From the NCBI RefSeq assembly GCF_017356245.1, contig NZ_JAFMZZ010000004.1, positions 30,740-94,739 of the forward strand: a DNA stretch of 64,000 nucleotides. The letters are read 5' to 3'. This DNA is from Bordetella petrii. GTDB taxonomy: Bacteria; Pseudomonadota; Gammaproteobacteria; Burkholderiales; Burkholderiaceae_B. Both the position numbers and the translations under genes were made by a program. Below the pieces are notes generated by a model that was not told the DNA's origin, did no database searches, and saw nothing but the letters and a program-made list of their open reading frames with translations. Each line of letters starts with the position of its first letter. Position 1 is the first letter of the stretch. Below are positions 26,868 to 36,823 of this stretch, piece by piece.

Positions 26868-28283
26868 TCAGGCCTGCAGCACCTTACCGGGGTTCATCAG
26901 GCCCCGCGGGTCGAGCGCCTGCTTCACCCGCTTCATCAGCGCCAGTTCGAGCGGATTCTTGTAGTGCGGCAGCTCGTCGCGCTTGAGCTGGCCGATGCCG
27001 TGCTCGGCGCTGATCGACCCGGCGTGCTCCAGCACGCTGCGATGCACCACATCGTAGATATCCTGCTGCAGGGCCAGCAGGTCGGCCTCGGTCTGGCCCG
27101 GCGCGCGCGCCACGTTGTAGTGCAGGTTGCCGTCGCCCAGATGCCCGAACACCACGTTGCGCACATTCGGAAAGCGCTGCTGCAGCAGCGCGTTGGTCTT
27201 GTGCACGAAGCCGGCAATGGACGAAATGGGAATGGACACGTCGTGCTTGACGCCCTTGCCCTGCTCGGCCTCGGCCAGCGGGATGCTTTCGCGCAGGTGC
27301 CACATGGCCCGGCTCTGGGCCACGCTGGCGGCAATGGCGGCATCGGTGACCAGGCCGGCCTCGATGGCCGCGCCCAGCACGGCCTCGAACCGCTCGCGGG
27401 CGTGCGTCTCGCTTTCGCTGTCGGACAGCTCCAGCAGGGCGAACCAGGGCGAGGCCGCCGATTCGCCTTCGAAGGGCAGCCGCTGCTGCGGAAACAGCCG
27501 CACCACGGTCTGCAGGCAATCGCCCGCCATGAGTTCGAAGCCGGTCAGCGAGGCGCCGAAGCCGGCGCGCGCGCGCGACAGCAGCTCGACCGCCGCGTCG
27601 ATGGAATCGAGCGCCAGCAGCGCGGTGCACGACGCCACGGGCTGCGGATACAGCTTGAGCGTGGCGGCCGTAATGATGCCCAGCGTGCCTTCGCTGCCGA
27701 TGTACAGATCGCGCAGGTCGTAACCGGTGTTGTCTTTGCGCAGGCCGCGCAGGCCGTCCCAGACCTCGCCCTCGGCCGTGACCACTTCCAGGCCCAGCGC
27801 CAGTTCGCGCGCATTGCCGTAGCGCAGCACCTGGGTGCCGCCGGCATTGGTGGCCAGGTTGCCGCCGATGGTGCAGCTGCCCTCGGCCGCCAGGCTCAGC
27901 GGGAACAGGCGGCCGGCTTCGGCCGCGGCCTGCTGCACGGCCTGCAGGATGCAGCCGGCCTCGACCGTGATGGTGTCATTGGCGGTGTCGATGGCGCGGA
28001 CGCGGTTCAGCCGGGCGGTGGACAGCAGCACGGCCTGGCCCGAGCCGTCGGGCGTGGCGCCGCCGCACAGGCCGGTATTGCCGCCCTGCGGCACCACGGG
28101 TGCGCCGTGCCGCACGCACAGGCGCACCGCCTGGGCCGCCTCGTCGGTGGATCCGGGCCGGATGACCGCCAGGGCGGCGCCCCGGTAGCGGCGCCGCCAA
28201 TCCTGCAGGTAGGATTCGGCGTCGGCGCCGGTCAGCACGTGGGCCGGGCCCAGCAGAGACTGCAGTTCGTTCAATAGAGTCAT
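26868..28283 (-). CDS. GlcD-like FAD-linked 2-hydroxyacid oxidase/dehydrogenase
   Basis: A 471-residue PCMH-type flavoprotein. The FAD domain shows VVPQGGNTGLCGGATPDG, NLATNAGGTQVLRYGN and GSEGTLGIIT; the C-terminal oxidase domain has FGHLGDGNLHYN and SAEHGIGQLKRDEL. This layout fits D-lactate/D-2-hydroxyglutarate/glycolate dehydrogenases (GlcD, D2HGDH). The exact substrate cannot be set by eye. It heads the transcript that includes the two-component system. Confidence 0.9.
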   Translation of the reverse strand: MTLLNELQSLLGPAHVLTGADAESYLQDWRRRYRGAALAVIRPGSTDEAAQAVRLCVRHGAPVVPQGGNTGLCGGATPDGSGQAVLLSTARLNRVRAIDTANDTITVEAGCILQAVQQAAAEAGRLFPLSLAAEGSCTIGGNLATNAGGTQVLRYGNARELALGLEVVTAEGEVWDGLRGLRKDNTGYDLRDLYIGSEGTLGIITAATLKLYPQPVASCTALLALDSIDAAVELLSRARAGFGASLTGFELMAGDCLQTVVRLFPQQRLPFEGESAASPWFALLELSDSESETHARERFEAVLGAAIEAGLVTDAAIAASVAQSRAMWHLRESIPLAEAEQGKGVKHDVSIPISSIAGFVHKTNALLQQRFPNVRNVVFGHLGDGNLHYNVARAPGQTEADLLALQQDIYDVVHRSVLEHAGSISAEHGIGQLKRDELPHYKNPLELALMKRVKQALDPRGLMNPGKVLQA

Positions 28284-28453
28284 GGACGCAAGCCGGGGTC
28301 AGGGCGCCCGACCGTAACGGGCGACAGTGGAGATATCGTTTATTGTAGGACGAGCCGGGAACACCATTTGCGTAGCGGGCGAATCGGGGATAATTCCACT
28401 CCTGGGCGCCCGCCGCAGGCGGCGCCCAGACATGCCACCCTCAAGGAACACGC

Positions 28454-29851
28454 TTGGATCTCACTGCCCGCTATCCCGACTCGGTTTTCAAGGCCTACGA
28501 CATCCGCGGCACGGTGCCCGCCCCGCTCAACGCCGATTTTGCCCGTGCGCTGGGGCGCGCCCTGGCCGACCAGGCGCGCGAACAAGGCGTCGGCGCCCTG
28601 GTGGTGGGGCGCGACGGCCGCCTCAGCAGCCCCGAACTGTCCCGGGCCTTGCAAGACGGCATCCTGGAAGGCGGCATCGACACGATCGACATCGGCCAGG
28701 TGCCCACGCCGCTGGTGTACTACGCGGCCCATACCCAGGGAACCGGCTCGGGCGTGGCCATTACCGGCAGCCACAATCCGCCGCAATACAACGGCTTCAA
28801 GATGATGATGGCCGGCAAGGCCCTGTACGGGCCCGCGGTGCAGACGCTGCGCGACGCCATGAACGCCGCGCCCGCCGGCGCGGCGCCCGCCCCCGGCCGC
28901 GGCGGCCGCCGCGAGCTGGACCTGGCGGGCGAATACATCGAACGCATCGTGGGCGACGTCAAGCTGGCGCGCCCGCTCAAGATCGCCATCGACTGCGGCA
29001 ACGGCGTGGCCGGCGCGGTGGCGCCGCAATTGTTCCGGGCCCTGGGCTGCCAGGTCGACGAGCTGTACTGCGAGGTCGACGGCAATTTTCCCAACCATCA
29101 CCCCGATCCGGCCGACCCCCGCAACCTGCAAGACCTGATCGACCACCTGGCGCGCACCGACTGCGAAATCGGCCTGGCTTTCGACGGCGACGGCGACCGG
29201 CTGGGCGTGGTCACCAAGTCCGGGCAGATCATCTGGCCCGACCGCCAATTGATCCTGTTCGCGCGCGATGTGCTGCAGCGCTGCCCGGGCGCCACCATCA
29301 TCTACGACGTCAAGTGCAGCCGCCACGTGGGCCTGGCCGTCCAGGAAGCCGGCGGGCAGCCGCTGATGTGGCAGACCGGCCACTCGCTGGTGAAGGCCAA
29401 GCTGGCCGAGACCGGCGCGCCGCTGGCCGGCGAAATGAGCGGCCACATCTTCTTCAAAGAGCGCTGGTACGGCTTCGACGACGGCCTGTACACCGGCGCG
29501 CGCCTGCTCGAGATCGTGTCGCGCCACGCCAACCCGTCGCAGCCGCTCGAAGCCCTGCCGCAGGCCCTGTCCACGCCCGAGCTCAAGCTCGAAATGGCCG
29601 AAGGCGAGCCGTTTGCGCTGGTGCAGGCGCTGCGCGAGCAGGGCAAGTTCGACAGCGCCCTGCGCGTGATAACCATTGACGGAGTGCGCGCCGAATATGC
29701 CGACGGTTTCGGCCTGGCGCGCGCCTCGAACACCACGCCGGTGGTCGTGCTGCGCTTCGAGGCCGACACGCCCGACGCGCTGGCGCGCATCCAGGACGAC
29801 TTCCGCCAGCAGCTGCTGCGGCTCGCCCCCGGCGTGGCGCTGCCTTTCTAA
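28454..29851 (+). CDS. Phosphomannomutase/phosphoglucomutase
   Basis: A 465-residue alpha-D-phosphohexomutase. The start is TTG 28454, supported by AAGGAACA 6-11 bases upstream and by alignment of FKAYDIRGTVP to the family N-terminus. The active-site serine loop is TGSHNPPQYNGFK, the metal loop is FDGDGDRLGVV, and the sugar-binding loop reads GEMSGHIFF. It supplies mannose 1-phosphate or glucose 1-phosphate for surface sugars. It lies 17 bases before pgi, next to the polysaccharide operon. Confidence 0.93.
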   Translation: MDLTARYPDSVFKAYDIRGTVPAPLNADFARALGRALADQAREQGVGALVVGRDGRLSSPELSRALQDGILEGGIDTIDIGQVPTPLVYYAAHTQGTGSGVAITGSHNPPQYNGFKMMMAGKALYGPAVQTLRDAMNAAPAGAAPAPGRGGRRELDLAGEYIERIVGDVKLARPLKIAIDCGNGVAGAVAPQLFRALGCQVDELYCEVDGNFPNHHPDPADPRNLQDLIDHLARTDCEIGLAFDGDGDRLGVVTKSGQIIWPDRQLILFARDVLQRCPGATIIYDVKCSRHVGLAVQEAGGQPLMWQTGHSLVKAKLAETGAPLAGEMSGHIFFKERWYGFDDGLYTGARLLEIVSRHANPSQPLEALPQALSTPELKLEMAEGEPFALVQALREQGKFDSALRVITIDGVRAEYADGFGLARASNTTPVVVLRFEADTPDALARIQDDFRQQLLRLAPGVALPF

Positions 29852-29868
29852 CCCGTACGCGTCCCACC

Positions 29869-31434
29869 ATGGCCACTTACCTGCCGTCCAGTCCCGCATG
29901 GCTGGCTTTTGCCCAGGCGGCGCAAGACGCTTCCCGCAGCGGCGAGCGCCTGCGCATCATCGAGGCGGCCGGCCTGCGCATCGACCTCACCGCCCAGGCC
30001 CAGTCCGACGCGCTCGACAGCGCCGCGCAAGACCTGCTGGCGCAGCAGAACTTCGACGCCGCGCGCGCGCAGCTGTACGACGGCGGCGAAGCCAACTGGA
30101 CCGAGCGGCGCCCCGCCTGGCACACCGCGCTGCGGGCCGACAACCCGCCGCCGGCCGTGGCGCAGGCCATCCTGGCCGAACGCGAACGCGTGCGGCGCTT
30201 CGTGCGCGCCCTCGACCAGTCGGCCGACTACGATTGCGTACTGCACCTGGGCATCGGCGGCAGCGACTGGGGCCCGCGCATGGTGACGCGCGCCCTGCGG
30301 CACGGCGGCCTGCGCCGCAACATCCAGTTCGCCTCGAACGTCGATTCCCACGCGGTGGCCGACGCCATCGGCCAGCTCGACCCGCGCCGCACGCTGGTCA
30401 TCATCGCCTCGAAATCGTTCACCACCACCGAGCCGCTGGCCAATGCCGAAGTCGCCATGAACTGGCTGCGCGACGCCGGCGTGGCCGACCCCATCAAGCA
30501 TGTGGTGGCCGTTACCGCCAACGTCGACGCGGCGCTGGATTTCGGCATCTCGCCCGACCGCGTGTTCCGTTTCTGGGACTGGGTGGGCGGCCGCTATTCA
30601 TTGTGGTCGGCCATCGGCCTGCCCATCGCGCTGGCGCTCGGCAACGAAGCGCTCGACCAGCTGCTGGCCGGCGCGGCCGCCATGGACCAGCACTTCCTGC
30701 AGGCGCCGCTGCGCAAGAACGCCCCGCTGCAGATGGCCCTGGCAGGCCTGGCCAACCGCAGCGTGCTGGGCTACGCCACGCTGGCCATCACCCCGTACGA
30801 TTCACGCCTGATGCACCTGGTGCCGTGGGCGCAGCAGCTTGAAATGGAATCGCTGGGCAAGGTGGCCACGCGCGACGGCACGCCGGCGGGGGTGCCCACC
30901 GGCCCGGTCGTGTGGGGCATGCCGGGCACCGACTGCCAGCACACGTTCTTCCAGTGGCTGCACCAGGACACCACCGGCGCGCCGGTCGATTTCATCGTGT
31001 GCGAGCGGGCCGACCACGCCTATACGCGGCACCACAACATGCTGATCGCCAATTGCCTGGCGCAGCGCTCGGCGCTGCTGCGCGGCAAATCGTACGAAGA
31101 AGCCCTGCAGGAAATCCGCGAACACGAGCCCGACCTGCAGCGCGCCGAAGTGCTGGCGCGCCACCGCATCCATCCGGGCGGGCGGCCGTCCAGCCTGATC
31201 GTGCTGCCGCGCCTGGACGCCTACTCACTGGGCGCCCTGCTGGCGCTGTACGAACACAAGGTATTCGCGCAGGGCGCGCTGTGGGGCATCAACCCGTTCG
31301 ACCAATGGGGCGTGGAATTCGGCAAGCTGCTGGCCAAGCGCATCATCCGCGAACTGGACGTGCCGTCGGCCGACGCCGCCGGCGACCAGGACCCGTCCAC
31401 CCGCTACTGGATCGACTCGCTGTCGCGGCGCTAG
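29869..31434 (+). CDS. pgi: Glucose-6-phosphate isomerase
   Basis: A 521-residue PGI. Signature regions are LGIGGSDWGPRMV, SKSFTTTEPL, DWVGGRYSLWSAIGLP and the C-terminal motif GALWGINPFDQWGVEFGK. It interconverts glucose 6-phosphate and fructose 6-phosphate, linking glycolytic intermediates to nucleotide-sugar synthesis. Its stop converges within 4 bases on the last gene of the polysaccharide operon. Confidence 0.97.
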   Translation: MATYLPSSPAWLAFAQAAQDASRSGERLRIIEAAGLRIDLTAQAQSDALDSAAQDLLAQQNFDAARAQLYDGGEANWTERRPAWHTALRADNPPPAVAQAILAERERVRRFVRALDQSADYDCVLHLGIGGSDWGPRMVTRALRHGGLRRNIQFASNVDSHAVADAIGQLDPRRTLVIIASKSFTTTEPLANAEVAMNWLRDAGVADPIKHVVAVTANVDAALDFGISPDRVFRFWDWVGGRYSLWSAIGLPIALALGNEALDQLLAGAAAMDQHFLQAPLRKNAPLQMALAGLANRSVLGYATLAITPYDSRLMHLVPWAQQLEMESLGKVATRDGTPAGVPTGPVVWGMPGTDCQHTFFQWLHQDTTGAPVDFIVCERADHAYTRHHNMLIANCLAQRSALLRGKSYEEALQEIREHEPDLQRAEVLARHRIHPGGRPSSLIVLPRLDAYSLGALLALYEHKVFAQGALWGINPFDQWGVEFGKLLAKRIIRELDVPSADAAGDQDPSTRYWIDSLSRR

Positions 31435-31438
31435 CCCG

Positions 31439-32584
31439 CTAGCGCGCGGCCTGCAGCAGGCCGCGGTAGATATCCAGGTGCTGGCGGCACACGTCTTCGA
31501 TGTCGAATTCGCGCTCGGCCAAACGGCGGCCGGCCTGGCCCAGCTGCTGCCGCAGCGCGGCGTCGGCCGCCAGGCGGGCGATGGCGTCGGCCAGCGCCTG
31601 CGCGTCGCGCGGCGGCACCAGCAGGCCGGTTTCGCCGGGCTCGATGGCATCGCGGCAGCCCGGCACGTCGGTGGTCACCACCGCGCGGCCGCAGGCCGCC
31701 GCCTCGATCAGCGAGCGCGGCAGGCCTTCCCGGTAAGAAGGCAGCACCGCCATGTGCGAAGCCGCGTACAGCGCGGCGATATCGCTGCGTTCGCCCAGGG
31801 CCTCGATGCAGCCTTCCTGCTGCCACGCGTCGACATCGGCCTGGGTCACCGAGGCCGGGTTGCCCGGGTCGACGCCGCCGGCCAGCAGCATGCGCACGCC
31901 CGCCCCCTGGCGCCGCAGCAGGCGCGCGGCCTCGACGAATTCCAGCACGCCCTTGTCGCGCAGCAGGCGGGCCACCATCAGGGCGGCCACCGGCGGCGGC
32001 GGCTCGGCCACGGCCTGATAGCCGGCCAGGTCGACGCCCGACCCGCGGATCATCACGGCCTGCTCGGGGCGCGCCGCGCCCAGGCCGCACAGCAGTTCGC
32101 GGTCATTGGCATTCTGGAACACGATGCGGCTGTTGCGATGCCCCAGCGCCAGGCGATACAGCGTGGCCACCACCTGCCGCACCAGCGCCGCCCTGGCGCC
32201 GCGCGCCACGAACACGAAGCCCAGGCCGGAAATGGCCGACACCACGGCGGGCACGCGCGCCAGCCGCGCGGCGATGCCGCCGTACAGCACGGGCTTGATG
32301 GTTACCAGGTGCACCAGCGCCGGGCACAGCTGGCGGAACAGCCGGAACAGCGCCCACAGGGTGTGCAGCTCTTGCAGCGGCTGCTTGCCGCTGCGCGTCA
32401 TGGGAATGGCATGGTGGAACAGGCCATGCGCGGTGATGCGCGGCACGCTGTCGCCCGCCATGGTGGCCACGTGCACCTCGTAGCCCGCGCGCTGCGCGGC
32501 CAGCGCCAGCGGCAGCCGGTGCGAAAGAAAGAACGCCGGGTTGTTCACCACGAACAGCAGGCGCGGGGCGGGTGCAGGGGTCAT
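31439..32584 (-). CDS. GT4 glycosyltransferase (last gene of the polysaccharide operon)
   Basis: A 381-residue enzyme from ATG 32584 (MTPAPAPRLLFVVNNPAFFL). The N-terminal GT-B half has FLSHRLPLALAAQRAGYEV; the C-terminal donor half has the GT4 signature PSYREGLPRSLIEAAACGRA with the catalytic E-x7-E. Similar proteins transfer GalNAc-type sugars in O-antigen synthesis. The start overlaps the previous stop as ATGA. Confidence 0.9.
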   Translation of the reverse strand: MTPAPAPRLLFVVNNPAFFLSHRLPLALAAQRAGYEVHVATMAGDSVPRITAHGLFHHAIPMTRSGKQPLQELHTLWALFRLFRQLCPALVHLVTIKPVLYGGIAARLARVPAVVSAISGLGFVFVARGARAALVRQVVATLYRLALGHRNSRIVFQNANDRELLCGLGAARPEQAVMIRGSGVDLAGYQAVAEPPPPVAALMVARLLRDKGVLEFVEAARLLRRQGAGVRMLLAGGVDPGNPASVTQADVDAWQQEGCIEALGERSDIAALYAASHMAVLPSYREGLPRSLIEAAACGRAVVTTDVPGCRDAIEPGETGLLVPPRDAQALADAIARLAADAALRQQLGQAGRRLAEREFDIEDVCRQHLDIYRGLLQAAR

Positions 32585-33741
32585 GCGGATGCTCCGGCAA
32601 TGCGTCGCCACACGGCCTCGTAGGCCGCCACCATGTGCGCCAGGTCGAACTCCGCCAGCACGCGGGCCCGGCCCGGCGCGCCGACAGCCGCGCGGCCGCG
32701 CGCGGCGATGTCGTCCAGCGCGGCGGCCATGGCCTGCGCCAGCGCTTCGGGCTGTTCGGGCGGCGCCACCGGGGCGGTGGCGCCGACGATATGCGCCGCG
32801 TCGCCCACATCGGTCACCACGCAGGGGGTGCCGCAGGCCATGGCCTCGGCCACGACATTGGGAAAGCCCTCGGCGCAGCTCGACAGCACATGCAGGTCCA
32901 GCGCGTTCATCACGGCCGGCACGTCGTCGCTGGGGCCGGCCAGCAGGATGCGGCCGCGCAGCCCCAGGTTTTCGATCAGCGCCGCCAGCTCGGCATTGCC
33001 GGGCGACATGCCGCGTCCGATCAGCACGCACTGCAGGCCGCGGTCGCGCCCGTCGCGCACCAGGGCCGCCACCGCGCCCAGCAGATTGGCGTGGTCTTTC
33101 AGGGGATCCCAGCGCGCCACGCAGCCCACCAGCGGTGTGCCGTCGGCCACCTGCCACAGCTGGCGCATGCGCTGGCCGGCCGCGGCATCGGGCTGGTAGC
33201 GAGACAAGTCATAGCCATTGGCGATCACCACCAGGCGATCGGCCCGGTAGCCGTATTGCTGGTGCCGCACGGCGGCGTCGCGGGCGGCGCACACAATGGC
33301 GGCCGGCAGGCGGCCCGACAACAGGGCGCACAGCTTCAGCACCAGGCGCGCCGATCGGCTGCTGCGCTGCAGGTGGGCGCCGGAATTGCGGATGCCCCAT
33401 GCCAGCGCGCGCACACCGGCCAGGCGTGCCGCCAGCCCGCCGATCAGGTCGGCGTGATACATCCAGGTCTGCACGGCGTCGGGCCGGTCGCGCGCCAGCA
33501 GCCGGCGCAGTTCCAGGAAACCGTCGAGCGTCAGGCGCCCGCGCGGCATGCCCAGCGTGTGCACGGCAACGCCGGCGCCGCGCAGGCGCGTGCCGTACAC
33601 GCCTTCATCGGTCAGCGACACCACGGTGTGGCGCACGCGCTGGTCGGGGTAGGTGGCCAGGCGGAACAACACCGATTCGGCCCCGCCCTGCCCCAGGCCG
33701 GTAATGACGTGCGTCACGCGCAGGACGGCCGGCAGCGTCAT
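32581..33741 (-). CDS. GT4 glycosyltransferase
   Basis: A 386-residue enzyme from ATG 33741 (MTLPAVLRVTHVITGLGQGG). GT-B fold with the N-terminal loop GLGQGGAES and the donor-side motif SSCAEGFPNVVAEAMACGTP. It overlaps both neighbours by 4 bases, showing tight coupling in the operon. Linkage and sugar cannot be predicted. Confidence 0.9.
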   Translation of the reverse strand: MTLPAVLRVTHVITGLGQGGAESVLFRLATYPDQRVRHTVVSLTDEGVYGTRLRGAGVAVHTLGMPRGRLTLDGFLELRRLLARDRPDAVQTWMYHADLIGGLAARLAGVRALAWGIRNSGAHLQRSSRSARLVLKLCALLSGRLPAAIVCAARDAAVRHQQYGYRADRLVVIANGYDLSRYQPDAAAGQRMRQLWQVADGTPLVGCVARWDPLKDHANLLGAVAALVRDGRDRGLQCVLIGRGMSPGNAELAALIENLGLRGRILLAGPSDDVPAVMNALDLHVLSSCAEGFPNVVAEAMACGTPCVVTDVGDAAHIVGATAPVAPPEQPEALAQAMAAALDDIAARGRAAVGAPGRARVLAEFDLAHMVAAYEAVWRRIAGASA

Positions 33742-34853
33742 GCCTTGCCTCGCACCGCGTCGAACAGGCCATCCCATTCGGCCAGCACCGCGGGCAGCGC
33801 GTAGCGCTGCCGCACCGATTCGGCCGCACGCGCGCCCAGGTCGCGCCGCAAGGCCGGATCGGCCAGCACGCGCCGCAGGGCCTCGCGCAACTGCGCGCGG
33901 TCGGCCGCCGGCACCAGCAGGGCATCCTGGCCATCGCGGGTCATTTCGCGCGGGCCGCTGGGGCAGTCGAAGGCCACGCAGGGCAGCCCCAGGGCCATGG
34001 CTTCCAGCAGCACATTGGGAAAACCTTCAACCGCCGAGCTCAGCACGAACGCCTGGCCCCTGGCCAGTTCTTCCCAGGGCTCGGTGGTGCGGCCCGGCAG
34101 TTGCACCCGCTGCTGCAGGCCGGCCGCGGCGATGCGCGCCTGCAGTTCTTCACGCTGCGGCCCTTCGCCCCAGATCCACAGGTCCCAGTCGGGGAAGTCG
34201 GCCGCCAGTTCAGCGTAAACGTCCACCAGCAAATCGAACTGCTTGGCCGGGGCCAGCCGGCCCATGGCCAGCAGGCGCTTGCGCGCCGCCGGAGCCTGGG
34301 CGTCGACCCGCGGCGCATCCAGCAGCTCGGGCGGCAGCGGATTGGGGATGACCTTCAGCTGCTTGATGCCGGGCACCTGGCAGGCAAAGGGCTCGACCGT
34401 GTCCTCGGCCTGCACGGTCACCATGTCGGCGCGGGGGTAGAACAGCTTGCGCAGGGTGCGCCACACCCTGCCGGTGCTGCGCTCGGCCACCGGGTTGGTG
34501 CGCTCGCACACGATCAGCGGCACACCCAGGCCACGCGTGGCCAGGATGGCCGCCACGTTGACGTTGGTCAGGAACGACACCACCACGTCGGGCGCTTTTT
34601 CGCGGATCAGCGCCCGCAGGGTGCGCAGGCGCTGCCAGGCGGCCAGCGGGCCCGCGGCGCGCGTGCCGGCCCGGTCGGCCAGCCAGACCAGCTCCACCGC
34701 GTCGGACAAAGGATAAAAACACGTGCCCTTGGAAGAATAAGTCGGCACCAGGGTCACGGCATCGCCGCGATCGGTCCAGGCATTGACGAGCGTGGCGGCG
34801 ACCCGTTCGGCGCCGCCCGCGTGCATGGAACTGACCAGCAGCAATATCTTCAT
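33738..34853 (-). CDS. GT4 glycosyltransferase
   Basis: A 371-residue enzyme from ATG 34853 (MKILLLVSSMHAGGAERVAA). Carries the AGGAERV acceptor-side loop, the VIPNP stretch, and the donor motif SSAVEGFPNVLLEAMALGLP. It shares an ATGA overlap with the amidotransferase gene upstream and with the next transferase. It resembles the other large GT4 of this operon (36824-37960), suggesting duplication. Confidence 0.9.
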   Translation of the reverse strand: MKILLLVSSMHAGGAERVAATLVNAWTDRGDAVTLVPTYSSKGTCFYPLSDAVELVWLADRAGTRAAGPLAAWQRLRTLRALIREKAPDVVVSFLTNVNVAAILATRGLGVPLIVCERTNPVAERSTGRVWRTLRKLFYPRADMVTVQAEDTVEPFACQVPGIKQLKVIPNPLPPELLDAPRVDAQAPAARKRLLAMGRLAPAKQFDLLVDVYAELAADFPDWDLWIWGEGPQREELQARIAAAGLQQRVQLPGRTTEPWEELARGQAFVLSSAVEGFPNVLLEAMALGLPCVAFDCPSGPREMTRDGQDALLVPAADRAQLREALRRVLADPALRRDLGARAAESVRQRYALPAVLAEWDGLFDAVRGKA

Positions 34854-36778
34854 GTAGCGGAATCCTTTTCGCCGGCCATGCCGGCGTGGTAGCGGTCCAG
34901 CCAGGCCTGCATCATCAGCACGCCCCACAGGCGGCTGTCCCAATTGCGGTGGCCGGACACATGTTCGCGCCATTTGCGCACGATGGGTTCGGGCTCGAAC
35001 CAGCCTTCCTGCCGCAGGCGGGCCGGGTCCAGCAGGGCTTCGGCCCAGTCGCGCAACGGCCCGCGCAGCCAGCCGGCCAGCGGCACGGCGAAGCCGCGCT
35101 TGGGGCGGTCCACCAGCGCCTGCGGCACGTGGCGGTACAGCACCTGGCGCAGCAGCCATTTGCCCGTGTTGCCGCGCACCTTGTATTCAAAAGGCAGCTG
35201 CCACGCGAATTCGTACACGCGATGATCCAGCAAAGGCACGCGCGTTTCCAGGCTGACCGCCATGGCGGCGCGGTCGACCTTGACCAGGATGTCGTCGGGC
35301 AGGTAGGTGACTGCATCCAGCTTCATCATGACATCGAAGGCAGTGCCTTCCATGGGCTGCTCGAACAGCGACGGCGGCTCGACCCCGCCCTTGACCACGC
35401 GGCCCGGGTCGCCCCAGTACGACACGAACAGGCGGTAGAAATCGCCGCGCGTGTCGGCGCGCAGCAGTTCGCCCAGCTTGGCCAGCTTGCCGCGCCAGGC
35501 GCCGCGGCCCGGCAGCGCAGCCGATGCGCCCAGCAGCGCGCCCGCCGCGTGGCGCGCCGGGCCCGGCACGCGCTCGCACTGGCGCCACCAGTCGCGCACG
35601 CGGAAATAGCGCGAATAGCCGCCGAACAGCTCGTCGCCGCCATCGCCCGACAGCGCCACGGTGACGTGCTGGCGCGCCATGCGCGTGACCAGCGAAGTGG
35701 GAATCTGCGACGAATCGGCGAACGGCTCGTCGTACATGTCGGCCAGCGTGGGCACGACAGCCAGCGCGTCGTCGGCCGTGACGTAGAGTTCGGTGTGCTC
35801 GGTGCCCAGGTGCTGGGCCACGGCCTTGGCGTGCTCGGCTTCGTTGTAGCCTTTTTCGTGAAAGCCGATGGCAAAGGTGCGCACCGGCTGCCGGCTTTGC
35901 GCCTGCATCAGCGCCACGATGGTCGACGAATCGATGCCGCCCGACAAAAACGCGCCCAGGCTCACGTCCGACAGCATCTGGCCGCCCACGGCCTGCGACA
36001 GCACCTCCTCCAGCGCATCGGCGGCCTGCGCGTCGGATCCGAAGCTGCGCGGCGTCTGCAGGCCCTGGTCGGCCGCCTGCAGGGCCGACCAGTACGCGCG
36101 CGGCTCCGCCAGGCGGCGGCCGCGCATGTCGGCTTCGGGAATCTCGAGCCAGGCGCCGGGCGGCAGCTTGCTGATGCCTTCGTAGATGGACTGCGGCGCG
36201 GGAATGTAGTTGTGCCGCATCAGCGAGGCCAGCGCGGCGCGGCTGAGCTCGCGCCCGAAGCCCGGTATGGGCATCAGGCCTTTCAGTTCCGAGGCGAACA
36301 CCAGGTTGGCGCCGCTGTAGCCGTAGTAAAGCGGCTTTTCGCCCATGCGGTCGCGTGCCAGCGTCAGCGTGCGGCGCTGGCGGTCCCACAGCGCGATGGC
36401 ATACATGCCCACCGCCGCCTGCAGCGTGGCCTCGACGCCCAGCGCCGCAAAGCTGGCCAGCACGGTCTCGGTATCGGAATGCCCGCGCCAGTCGGGCGCC
36501 TGGCCGGCCTGCTCCAGGCGCTCGCGCAGCGCCATGTGGTTGTAGATCTCGCCGTTGAGCACCAGCACATACCGGCCGCAGGCCGACACCATGGGCTGGT
36601 GCCCGGCCTCGGTAAGGTCCAGGATGGCCAGGCGCACGTGCGCCAGCGCCAGGTCGGCGGCGGGGTCTTCCCACAGCCCCTGGCTGTCGGGCCCGCGATG
36701 GCGTATGCGCCGGCAGCTATCGGCCAGCACTTGCGCCTTGTCTTGCAAAGGCCCCCAGATTCCGACTATTCCGCACAT
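34850..36778 (-). CDS. Asparagine synthetase-like amidotransferase
   Basis: A 642-residue two-domain enzyme. Cys2 at the start (MCGIVGIWGP) is the glutaminase nucleophile, followed by an N-terminal amidotransferase domain (RHRGPDSQG, LNGEIYNH). The synthetase domain has the ATP-binding SGGIDSS motif and LSGDGGDELFGGY. Inside an operon that also makes UDP-GalNAcA, it most likely amidates a uronic acid residue, as WbpS-type proteins do, rather than making free asparagine. That role is inferred from context only. Confidence 0.9.
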   Translation of the reverse strand: MCGIVGIWGPLQDKAQVLADSCRRIRHRGPDSQGLWEDPAADLALAHVRLAILDLTEAGHQPMVSACGRYVLVLNGEIYNHMALRERLEQAGQAPDWRGHSDTETVLASFAALGVEATLQAAVGMYAIALWDRQRRTLTLARDRMGEKPLYYGYSGANLVFASELKGLMPIPGFGRELSRAALASLMRHNYIPAPQSIYEGISKLPPGAWLEIPEADMRGRRLAEPRAYWSALQAADQGLQTPRSFGSDAQAADALEEVLSQAVGGQMLSDVSLGAFLSGGIDSSTIVALMQAQSRQPVRTFAIGFHEKGYNEAEHAKAVAQHLGTEHTELYVTADDALAVVPTLADMYDEPFADSSQIPTSLVTRMARQHVTVALSGDGGDELFGGYSRYFRVRDWWRQCERVPGPARHAAGALLGASAALPGRGAWRGKLAKLGELLRADTRGDFYRLFVSYWGDPGRVVKGGVEPPSLFEQPMEGTAFDVMMKLDAVTYLPDDILVKVDRAAMAVSLETRVPLLDHRVYEFAWQLPFEYKVRGNTGKWLLRQVLYRHVPQALVDRPKRGFAVPLAGWLRGPLRDWAEALLDPARLRQEGWFEPEPIVRKWREHVSGHRNWDSRLWGVLMMQAWLDRYHAGMAGEKDSAT

Positions 36779-36823
36779 GATCGTGTCTTCCGCGCTTGTG
36801 TGAGTTATACCGGGCCAGGCCAG

